Notes under the pieces: model-generated
What the model saw: only the letters and a program-made list of their open reading frames with translations
Databases searched by the model: none
Told to the model about the DNA's origin: nothing
Translations under genes and position numbers: made by a program
NCBI GenBank assembly: GCA_030691295.1
Contig: JAUYEQ010000105.1
Coordinates: 1 to 7,592, forward strand
Reading direction: 5' to 3'
Length of the DNA: 7,592 nucleotides
DNA from: Bacteroidota bacterium
GTDB lineage: Bacteria; Bacteroidota; Bacteroidia; Bacteroidales; Prolixibacteraceae
Shown: positions 1 to 4,838 of the stretch, one piece after another
Position numbering within the stretch: the stretch's first letter is position 1
How the letters are laid out: every line of letters starts with the position of its first letter

Positions 1-321
1 AATTGCACTTTAAATCATGTGAGCAACAAATCGAAAGTATGGGCTGAAATATACCGTTTGCTGAAAAATGGCGGACGGTTTGTAATCAGCGATATTTTTT
101 CAAGTGAGCCTGTTCCTGAAGAATACGCCAACGATCCAGTTGCAGTTGCTGAATGTTGGGCAGGATCCATCACAAAAGCCGAACATATTGCGATTATTAA
201 AAATGTCGGATTTAAAGATTTCAGCATTCTTGAAGAAAGCCAACCCTATCCGAAAGGAAAGATTGAAGTTTCGAGCTTTACGATTACTGCGACGAAAGAC
301 GAATTTAGTTGTTGTGGTTAA
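1..321 (+). CDS. ArsM-like SAM-dependent methyltransferase, 3' part
   Basis: This is the C-terminal 106 residues of a class I SAM-dependent methyltransferase; the 5' end lies outside the window and the frame is open from base 1. The 'EIYRLLKNGGRFVISDI' stretch (residues 16-32) is the typical strand-turn after the SAM-binding core, close to arsenite methyltransferases and related enzymes. 'AECWAGSIT' (about 50-58) places a Cys where ArsM proteins carry an arsenic-binding Cys, and the protein ends Ser-Cys-Cys-Gly, a tail seen in several arsenic-handling methyltransferases. A GTG at base 19 is an internal codon, not the start. The substrate is not certain: it could be arsenite. The gene lies 160 bases upstream of a small Cys peptide and a radical SAM maturase on the same strand, so it could instead methylate that peptide. 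The methyltransferase fold is secure; the arsenic role is inference. Confidence 0.82.
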   Translation, partial: NCTLNHVSNKSKVWAEIYRLLKNGGRFVISDIFSSEPVPEEYANDPVAVAECWAGSITKAEHIAIIKNVGFKDFSILEESQPYPKGKIEVSSFTITATKDEFSCCG

Positions 322-330
322 TGTTGGTAG

Positions 331-369
331 AGACGCACGATCGTGCGTCTTCGATCGTGCGTCTTCGAT
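331..369. repeat. REP-like palindrome with tandem 14-bp units
   Basis: A perfect 20-base palindrome at 331-350 (arms AGACGCACGA / TCGTGCGTCT) begins nine bases after the methyltransferase stop. Its right part is duplicated: the 14-base unit CGATCGTGCGTCTT occurs at 338-351 and 352-365, followed by CGAT. Palindromes of this GACGCAC...GTGCGTC type recur between genes in many Bacteroidota. It can form a strong hairpin and may help end the upstream transcript, but no T-run follows directly. Whether it is a mobile REP element cannot be told from one copy. Confidence 0.7.
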
Positions 370-387
370 ATTTATATTGAAAGATTG

Positions 388-444
388 AAGGTATTCGTTA
401 GTTTGAAGTTTAGTAGATGAAGTTTCGGTCGTTTTGAATACCTT
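388..444. repeat. Inverted repeat AAGGTATTC / GAATACCTT
   Basis: Two perfectly complementary nine-base arms, at 388-396 and 436-444, are separated by 39 bases. They sit between the REP-like repeat and the start of the small peptide gene. The span could fold in RNA or mark a binding site upstream of the peptide. Nothing else identifies its role, and a chance pairing is possible. Confidence 0.3.
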
Positions 445-481
445 TATTCCTATAGTTTAATCAATACAAAAATTCATTTAA

Positions 482-577
482 ATGAAAAGTTTAGTAAAAA
501 AGGTCCGCAAAGGACAGGTTAAACAGGCGCAGTGCTGTGCCAAACAATCACAGATTATTGCCGGATGCCACGATTAA
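482..577 (+). CDS. Candidate Cys-containing precursor peptide (31 aa)
   Basis: This small ORF opens with ATG right after an in-frame TAA (479-481), so the start is fixed by the sequence. The leader is AT-rich, as is usual for Bacteroidota. The product has 31 residues: a basic, Gln-rich front 'MKSLVKKVRKGQVKQAQ' (1-17) and a tail 'CCAKQSQIIAGCHD' (18-31) with Cys18, Cys19, Cys29, His30 and Asp31. There is no signal peptide or membrane segment. It ends 97 bases before a radical SAM/SPASM enzyme on the same strand, the usual place for a RiPP precursor, and the front and tail resemble a leader and a modified core. I do not recognise the peptide family. Coding status is inferred from position, clean start and Cys-rich tail; the main alternative is a chance ORF. 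The stop lies inside a CCACGATTAA repeat copy, so the original end could have been changed by repeat growth. Confidence 0.55.
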   Translation: MKSLVKKVRKGQVKQAQCCAKQSQIIAGCHD

Positions 578-657
578 GGCGTCCACGATTAATGATTAAC
601 GATTAAAGAAGTATTCTTAAGTCTGCAATCTAAAATCGTTAATCGTTGATCGTTAAT
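568..657. repeat. CCACGATTAA repeats and long AT-rich stem-loop
   Basis: CCACGATTAA occurs at 568-577 and again at 583-592. An 18-base arm at 588-605 then pairs with an 18-base arm at 640-657; as RNA all 18 positions pair, two of them as G:U wobbles, and 606:639 adds one more pair. The loop contains a smaller AAGAA/TTCTT hairpin (606-618). The stem is followed by a T-rich stretch before the maturase start. It could act as a leaky terminator or processing site giving more precursor than enzyme transcript, as is known for other RiPP operons. It could also be just one of the CGTTAATC-type intergenic repeats of Bacteroidota. Confidence 0.6.
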
Positions 658-674
658 TTTAAATTAGTTTTCCC

Positions 675-1976
675 ATGCAACTCTCCAAATACAACATTAC
701 TTCAAAGATCAAAGACTCTGACAATTGGTTCGTAGTGAATTCATTGTCGGGGCAAGCTGATATTCTTGATCATGCCACTTTCGAACAATTACAAAGTATT
801 GACGAAGCAAATCAGGAACTGATCGAGAATGGTTACATCGTTGATCCGGTTCAGGAAAAGCGATTGTTCCGCGAAAAGTACCTGAAGTTTCTCGACGACA
901 GGGAAAAGGACGAGGTTCAAATCTTTTTCGTGACCAACTACTCGTGCAATTTCGATTGTTCGTATTGCTATCAGGCTGGTTACGAGCAATTGCCGGTTGC
1001 CTTGTCGAAAGAAGTGACTGACTCGTTTTTTGATTACATCCAGAAAGAGTTTGCGGGAAGACGAAAATACATCACCCTTTTTGGTGGCGAACCTTTTCAG
1101 AATACCCCACGTCACAAGGGAAATATCGAGTATATTATTGAAAGGGCGAGCGCTTTGAATCTTGAAATTGCCGCGGTTACCAACGGATACAACCTGGAGG
1201 AATACATTCCCATTTTGAAGAAGGGTATCATCCGTGAAATTCAGGTGACACTCGACGGAACCAGCGAAATACACAACCAACGTCGTTACCTGAAAGGCGG
1301 CAACCCGACTTTTGATCGCATTGTTCGCGGGGTTGACTTGTTGATTGAAAACAACATTCCGGTCAATTTGCGCATGGTTGTCGACAAACAAAATATTGAA
1401 AATCTGCCTGATTTGGCTCAGTTTGCCATCGACAAAGGCTGGACTGCTTCGCCATTATTTAAAACCCAGTTGGGACGAAATTACGAACTCCACGAATGTC
1501 AGGCAAACCAATCAAAATTGTATTCTAGGTTGGAACTGTACCAGGATTTGTACGATTTGCTGAACCAATTCCCACACATCGGCGAATTTCACAAACCGGC
1601 ATTTTCTGTGGCGAAATTCTTGTTCGAACAGGGCGAAATGCCCGCACCGCTGTTCGATGCCTGTACAGGAACCAAAACCGAATGGGCTTTCGATTTCACC
1701 GGTAATGTTTATGCATGCACCGCCACAGTTGGCAAGCAGAACGAAAGTCTTGGGACCTTTTATCCTGAAGTCAGGAAAAATACTGAAGCTGTTGAGGAAT
1801 GGCAGGAACGTGATATTTTGTCGATCCCAAAATGCCAAAGTTGCAACCTGAGCTTGATTTGCGGCGGCGGATGCGCGTCGATGGCCAAAAATTACAACGG
1901 AACACTGAACAGTCACGATTGCCGCCCGGTAACTGAATTGCTGGAACTGGGTATTGGTCATTATTTTAAAGATTAA
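675..1976 (+). CDS. Radical SAM/SPASM peptide maturase
   Basis: This 433-residue enzyme should cleave SAM reductively with a [4Fe-4S] cluster to start radical chemistry on a peptide or protein. The cluster motif is CNFDCSYC (Cys91, Cys95, Cys98), followed by GGEP at 137-140, which contacts SAM. The C-terminal SPASM domain is complete: Cys330-X12-Gly343-X4-Cys348, then Cys387-X2-Cys390-X5-Cys396-X3-Cys400-X15-Cys416, enough to hold two auxiliary clusters. Residues 1-80 ('NSLSGQADILD', 'ELIENGYIVD') resemble the PqqD/RRE-like front of RiPP maturases, which binds the precursor leader. Length and layout fit this group and sulfatase maturases, but no sulfatase is nearby. The short Cys peptide just upstream is the likely substrate, and the thioredoxin/reductase fusion 10 bases downstream is the likely redox partner. 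Radical SAM/SPASM assignment is firm. The bond made (for example a Cys thioether) cannot be read from sequence. Confidence 0.93.
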   Translation: MQLSKYNITSKIKDSDNWFVVNSLSGQADILDHATFEQLQSIDEANQELIENGYIVDPVQEKRLFREKYLKFLDDREKDEVQIFFVTNYSCNFDCSYCYQAGYEQLPVALSKEVTDSFFDYIQKEFAGRRKYITLFGGEPFQNTPRHKGNIEYIIERASALNLEIAAVTNGYNLEEYIPILKKGIIREIQVTLDGTSEIHNQRRYLKGGNPTFDRIVRGVDLLIENNIPVNLRMVVDKQNIENLPDLAQFAIDKGWTASPLFKTQLGRNYELHECQANQSKLYSRLELYQDLYDLLNQFPHIGEFHKPAFSVAKFLFEQGEMPAPLFDACTGTKTEWAFDFTGNVYACTATVGKQNESLGTFYPEVRKNTEAVEEWQERDILSIPKCQSCNLSLICGGGCASMAKNYNGTLNSHDCRPVTELLELGIGHYFKD

Positions 1977-1986
1977 AACATATACA

Positions 1987-3255
1987 ATGAAAGAAATAGT
2001 TGAAGCAGATTACGAAAAAGAAGTACTGGCCGATGGAAATGTAATAGTTGATTTTTATTCGACCGAATGTGCTCCATGTGAGGCTATTGCACCCAAACTG
2101 GAAGGTCTTGAAAAGCTTTTTGGAAAAGATATCAAATTTGTGAAAATTTTTCGTCAGGGAAACCGCGAACTGTCGGATAAATTGATTGTAAAAAGCTCCC
2201 CAACACTTTTATTTTATCAGGATGGAGAAGAGGTTAGCGGTCGTTTGGCAGGTGGTGTAAAACGCTCCGAAATTGTTCGCGAACTGAAACACATTCTCGG
2301 TAAAGAAAAAGTAATTCAAATAATGGCCACGCAGCAACCTTTTGTTACCGATGTTGATGTGGCTATTTTGGGTGCTGGTCCGGGCGGTTTGACCGCAGGA
2401 TTGTATCTGTGTCAGGCAAAAATAAATACTGTTTTAATCGACATTGCGCTTCCCGGCGGATACGTTTCAACCACCCACATGGTGTCGAACTACCCTGGGT
2501 TTATTGATCCGCAGCCCGGATACTTGCTCGGGCACAACATGTCGGAACAAACCAAACAATGCGGAACTACCTATAAAGTGGCGGTTGACGTGACTAAAGT
2601 TGATCTTCTGAAAAAGGAAATTACCATTGACAACCAGGAAACCATCCGCGCCAAACGAATTGTTGTGGCAACCGGAACTTCGCCTAATAAAATGGGCATT
2701 CCGGGAGAAGTGGAATATCGCGGCAAGGGAATTTCATATTGCGCGACCTGCGATGCCAAATATTTTGGCGACAGGGAAGTGATTGTTGTCGGCGGCGGAA
2801 ATTCGGCCATCGAAGAAGCTGATTTTATTTCGAAGTTTGCTTCCAAAATCACCATTATACACCAGTTCGACCAACTTCAGGCTAACAAAACAGCGCAGGA
2901 AAAGGCTTTTTCCAATCCTAAAATCTCGTTCATGTTATCGCACGAACCGCGTGCAATCAAAAAAGACGGAGATAAAATGATTGTTGAGGTAGAGGATATG
3001 AAAACCAAAGAGATGAAAACCATTACTGCCGATGGTATTTTTGTTTTCATTGGACTGAAACCAAATCTGGAAATATTCAACAATCAATTTGAGCTCGATC
3101 AGTGGGGATACATCAAAACGGATGAGGATAAACGCACCAATATTGATGGCGTATTTGCCGTGGGCGATGTGACAAGCAAAAAGTACAGGCAGATTACTAC
3201 AGCCATTGCAGATGGAACCATTGCGGCCATTTCAATCACAAGGGAAATCGGATAA
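1987..3255 (+). CDS. Thioredoxin–thioredoxin-reductase-like fusion flavoprotein
   Basis: This 422-residue cytoplasmic protein joins an N-terminal thioredoxin domain (about 1-105; redox pair CAPC at 28-31, cis-Pro72 in 'SSPTLLFY') to a low-Mr thioredoxin reductase module (about 120-422). The module has FAD motif GAGPGG at 129-134, redox pair CATC at 252-255, nucleotide motif GGGNSA at 269-274, and the FAD-binding GD at 393-394. The usual NADPH-specific HRRxxxR is replaced by 'HQFDQLQA' (292-299), so NADH or another donor is likely, as in AhpF-like enzymes. I chose ATG 1987 over an upstream ATG at 1954, because 1954 would run 23 bases into the maturase and add residues outside the thioredoxin fold. 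The gene starts 10 bases after the radical SAM gene and is almost certainly co-transcribed. It probably keeps peptide or enzyme thiols reduced; that role is inferred from position. Confidence 0.92.
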   Translation: MKEIVEADYEKEVLADGNVIVDFYSTECAPCEAIAPKLEGLEKLFGKDIKFVKIFRQGNRELSDKLIVKSSPTLLFYQDGEEVSGRLAGGVKRSEIVRELKHILGKEKVIQIMATQQPFVTDVDVAILGAGPGGLTAGLYLCQAKINTVLIDIALPGGYVSTTHMVSNYPGFIDPQPGYLLGHNMSEQTKQCGTTYKVAVDVTKVDLLKKEITIDNQETIRAKRIVVATGTSPNKMGIPGEVEYRGKGISYCATCDAKYFGDREVIVVGGGNSAIEEADFISKFASKITIIHQFDQLQANKTAQEKAFSNPKISFMLSHEPRAIKKDGDKMIVEVEDMKTKEMKTITADGIFVFIGLKPNLEIFNNQFELDQWGYIKTDEDKRTNIDGVFAVGDVTSKKYRQITTAIADGTIAAISITREIG

Positions 3256-3264
3256 ATTGGGGTG

Positions 3265-3296
3265 CGGAGATTTTTAATCTCCGATATTGTTTTTTT
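3265..3296 (+). terminator. Intrinsic terminator after the reductase gene
   Basis: CGGAGAT (3265-3271) pairs perfectly with ATCTCCG (3277-3283), with one more T:A pair inside and a three-base loop. A short ATATTG spacer then leads to a seven-base T-run (3290-3296). It begins nine bases after the stop of the fusion gene and probably ends the peptide-maturase-reductase transcript. Confidence 0.7.
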
Positions 3297-3447
3297 GCAA
3301 TTCGCGATTAAAATCCGCGACACCTATGCAGATATTAGTGGTTAATATAAATTCGGAAATTCCGGTATTCATTTTCCTGAAAAGGGGAGTGAAGCTGGAA
3401 TTTTTTTTGCAACTATGAGTCCACTCTGAAAAGTCAAAAAAATAAGA

Positions 3448-3541
3448 TGCCACCAAATCTCCAAGACACCAAATTGCACAAAAAGTCAAAATTAAATGGA
3501 TTCATTTTGGTGAAATTTAGTGTTTTAGTGTTTTGGTGGCA
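3448..3541. repeat. Long imperfect inverted repeat, TGCCACCAAA arms
   Basis: The outer ten bases TGCCACCAAA (3448-3457) and TTTGGTGGCA (3532-3541) are perfect complements. The inward sequence stays partly complementary (ACACCAAATT on the left, TTTTGGTGAAATTT on the right), giving arms of about 33 bases around an AT-rich centre. Similar 'caccaaa...tttggtg' spacer repeats are common in Bacteroidota. It may be a small non-autonomous repeat element; no flanking target duplication was found. Confidence 0.55.
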
Positions 3542-3571
3542 GAAAAATAGTTATCGGAGTGGGCTCAACTA

Positions 3572-3601
3572 TTGTTTTTTAAATTTCAATCAATAACTTT
3601 G
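3572..3601 (+). promoter_or_regulatory. Bacteroidota-type promoter of the membrane protein gene
   Basis: TAACTTTG (3594-3601) matches the Bacteroidota -7 consensus TAnnTTTG exactly, and TTG at 3572-3574 lies 19 bases upstream as the -33 element. The start codon follows 19 bases after the -7 box. The box overlaps the repeated operator-like block at 3590-3621. Confidence 0.7.
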
Positions 3602-3621
3602 CAGTTCAAAGTACTTTTAAA
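3590..3621. promoter_or_regulatory. Shared operator-like block, copy 1
   Basis: The 27 bases at 3595-3621 match 4801-4827 at all but two positions, and the five bases before them are also similar. The block contains ACTTTG-N5-CAAAGT as an inverted repeat (3596-3612) and the overlapping 10-base palindrome AAAGTACTTT (3608-3617). It covers the -7 box and the likely transcription start, where a bound repressor would block initiation. The winged-helix regulator encoded between the two copies is the obvious candidate to bind it. Confidence 0.6.
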
Positions 3622-4259
3622 TGAAAGCAAATTCGACCAATCCCAAAGAAGATCTTCAGGCCATCCGTGAAATCATGGAACGATCTTCCAAGTTTTTATC
3701 GCTAAGTGGTTTGTCTGGCGTTTTTGCCGGAGTGTGCGCTTTGATTGGCGCCGCAGTTGCCTGGTTAATTATTCTCGATTCCGGAAATGTGCGATACGAC
3801 GAATACATGCGCAGTCTGGGGGCTTCGCCAACGGCCAGCATCAGGCTTTATCTGGCAATTGATGCCTTGCTGGTTTTGGGCTTTGCCATTTTGGGAGCTG
3901 CTTACTTTTCTTTCAGGAAAGCAAAAAAAGCTGGACAGCGGTTCTGGACCAATTCAACCAAACGTTTGGTCGGACACCTTCTGATTCCGCTGGTTGCAGG
4001 CGGTATTTTTGCGATTATTCTGATTTTCCGAAATAGCATCGAACTGGTAGCTTCGGTAATGCTGATTTTTTATGGCTTGTCGCTGGTAAATGCCGGAAAG
4101 TTTACGCTGGGTGAGATTCACTATCTCGGCCTGACTGAAATCGTTCTGGGGATACTTGCCGGAATTTTTATCAATCACGGTTTGCTCTTTTGGGTTGTGG
4201 GATTTGGAGTGATGCACATTGTTTACGGAACAGTGATGTATTATAAATATGAGCGGTAG
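3621..4259 (+). CDS. Six-helix membrane protein of unknown function
   Basis: The product has 212 residues with about six hydrophobic helices (roughly 26-52, 74-97, 116-136, 138-158, 169-186, 187-207). It has a polar, charged N-terminus (1-25, 'KEDLQAIREIMERSSKF') that probably lies in the cytoplasm. It has no signal peptide, no catalytic motif and no cofactor motif that I can see, and I do not recognise a named family. Its ATG is fixed by the promoter just upstream and the in-frame TAA at its -1 position. It shares a promoter/operator block with the CreD gene and precedes the winged-helix regulator. That suggests a role in the same envelope-related regulon, which is inference. It ends with TAG, showing that TAG works as a normal stop in this genome. 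Confidence 0.85.
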   Translation: MKANSTNPKEDLQAIREIMERSSKFLSLSGLSGVFAGVCALIGAAVAWLIILDSGNVRYDEYMRSLGASPTASIRLYLAIDALLVLGFAILGAAYFSFRKAKKAGQRFWTNSTKRLVGHLLIPLVAGGIFAIILIFRNSIELVASVMLIFYGLSLVNAGKFTLGEIHYLGLTEIVLGILAGIFINHGLLFWVVGFGVMHIVYGTVMYYKYER

Positions 4260-4270
4260 GGCATGGGGAT

Positions 4271-4298
4271 GAGAGCACGGGGCAGAGAGCGCGGGGCA
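4271..4298. repeat. G-rich 14-bp tandem repeat
   Basis: GAGAGCACGGGGCA (4271-4284) is followed directly by GAGAGCGCGGGGCA (4285-4298), with one difference. A further GGGCATGG element lies on each side. The stretch is markedly purine- and G-rich compared with the flanking genes. It looks like spacer repeat growth, with no recognised function. Confidence 0.55.
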
Positions 4299-4381
4299 TG
4301 GAGAACGGAAAAGGGAAAGCAGTCGCAGAATTCAGAAAAGTCGGAAGACCGAAGACAGGAGCCCGATGAAAGTGGTGGAGA

Positions 4382-4423
4382 GCCCTGAGTGCGAAGCAGC
4401 GTTGCCCTGAGCCTGCCGAAGGG
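4382..4423. repeat. CCCTGAGC...GAAGGG short spacer repeat
   Basis: CCCTGAGCCTGCCGAAGGG (4405-4423), followed by TCG, matches a short spacer repeat of the CCCTGAGC-N-CGAAGGG type found across many bacteria. A partial copy, CCCTGAGTGCGAAG, lies at 4383-4396. It sits between the membrane protein gene and the regulator gene. The rest of 4260-4488 holds AT-rich strings such as GTAAATCGTCAAATAGTAAAT and no further gene. Confidence 0.45.
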
Positions 4424-4488
4424 TCGAAAAGCGCACCTCGCAGCGTTAAATAGTCAATTGTAAATCGTCAAATAGTAAATAAATTCTG

Positions 4489-4785
4489 GTGAAAAATCCA
4501 ATATCGAATCTTCAAAAGGTTTTCGAAAGCCGCATCAGGCTTGGAATCATGTCGGCGCTGATGGTGAACGACACCTTGGATTTCAATGCCCTGAAGGATT
4601 TGCTTGAACTGACCGACGGGAATCTGGCCAGTCACGTGAAAGCTTTGGAGCAGCAAGAGATTATTGTTGTTTCCAAACAATTCGTTGGCCGGAAACCCAG
4701 CACAACTTACCGGGCTACTGATCTTGGAAAGAACTTGTTTCGCCGGCATTTGGCGGCACTGGAAGAATTAATTGGCAATCAATAA
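4489..4785 (+). CDS. Winged-helix transcriptional regulator
   Basis: This 98-residue protein is one winged helix-turn-helix domain of the ArsR/MarR-like HTH_34 type. Helices run from residue 5, the recognition helix is around 'DGNLASHVKALEQQ' (43-56), and the wing is 'SKQFVGRKPSTTYRATDLG' (62-80). A C-terminal helix (81-97) probably makes the dimer. There are no metal-binding cysteines. The start is GTG at 4489: an in-frame TAA lies at 4480-4482 with only ATT and CTG between, so GTG is the best choice. The gene lies between two genes that carry the same operator-like block and probably controls both. Its own upstream region lacks the block, so it may be transcribed from the upstream gene's promoter. 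Small regulators of this type next to creD are common in Bacteroidota. Confidence 0.88.
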   Translation: MKNPISNLQKVFESRIRLGIMSALMVNDTLDFNALKDLLELTDGNLASHVKALEQQEIIVVSKQFVGRKPSTTYRATDLGKNLFRRHLAALEELIGNQ

Positions 4786-4795
4786 ATTTTTTTAT

Positions 4796-4827
4796 TCATA
4801 AACTTTGTAATTCAAAGTACTTTTAAA
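4796..4827. promoter_or_regulatory. Shared operator-like block, copy 2, with -7 box
   Basis: This copy matches the block upstream of the membrane protein gene at 25 of 27 positions (4801-4827). It keeps both ACTTTG-N5-CAAAGT (4802-4818) and AAAGTACTTT (4814-4823). AAACTTTG at 4800-4807 is a one-mismatch -7 box; the -33 element is unclear, with only a T-run upstream. It lies in the 53-base gap between regulator and creD, so creD has its own controlled start of transcription. Confidence 0.6.
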
Positions 4828-4838
4828 AATTCAAAACA

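Larger units (their letters stand above)
3256..3620. other. Gene-free 365-base intergenic stretch
   Basis: No convincing gene is seen here on either strand. In order it holds the terminator after the reductase gene, a segment with CGCGATTAAAATCCGCG (3303-3319) of the kind found in degenerate Bacteroidota spacer repeats, low-complexity A/T runs, a long imperfect inverted repeat (3448-3541), and the promoter of the next gene. No tRNA or other structured RNA is recognised. Confidence 0.6.

Noticed and set aside
19..21. GTG as the start of the methyltransferase
   Set aside because: The frame is open and clearly methyltransferase-like from base 1 ('NCTLNH'), so the gene begins before the window.
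451..460. Promoter -7 box upstream of the peptide gene (TATAGTTTAA)
   Set aside because: It departs from TAnnTTTG, and the spacing to the nearest TTG is only 14-16 bases, so it is not supported as a promoter.
331..657. CRISPR array
   Set aside because: The repeats are palindromic or tandem spacer repeats without regular unique spacers, and no cas genes are present.
789..1391. 200-codon open frame on the - strand inside the radical SAM gene
   Set aside because: It is antisense to a gene with all catalytic motifs intact and shows no family resemblance.
1954..1986. Upstream ATG that would lengthen the Trx–TrxR fusion by 11 residues
   Set aside because: It overlaps the radical SAM coding end, and the added residues are not part of the thioredoxin fold; ATG 1987 begins the domain directly.
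3326..3418. 30-residue ORF starting MQILVV in the gap after the reductase
   Set aside because: It lies in repeat-rich spacer, has no partner gene, no ordered composition and no promoter, so it is probably chance.
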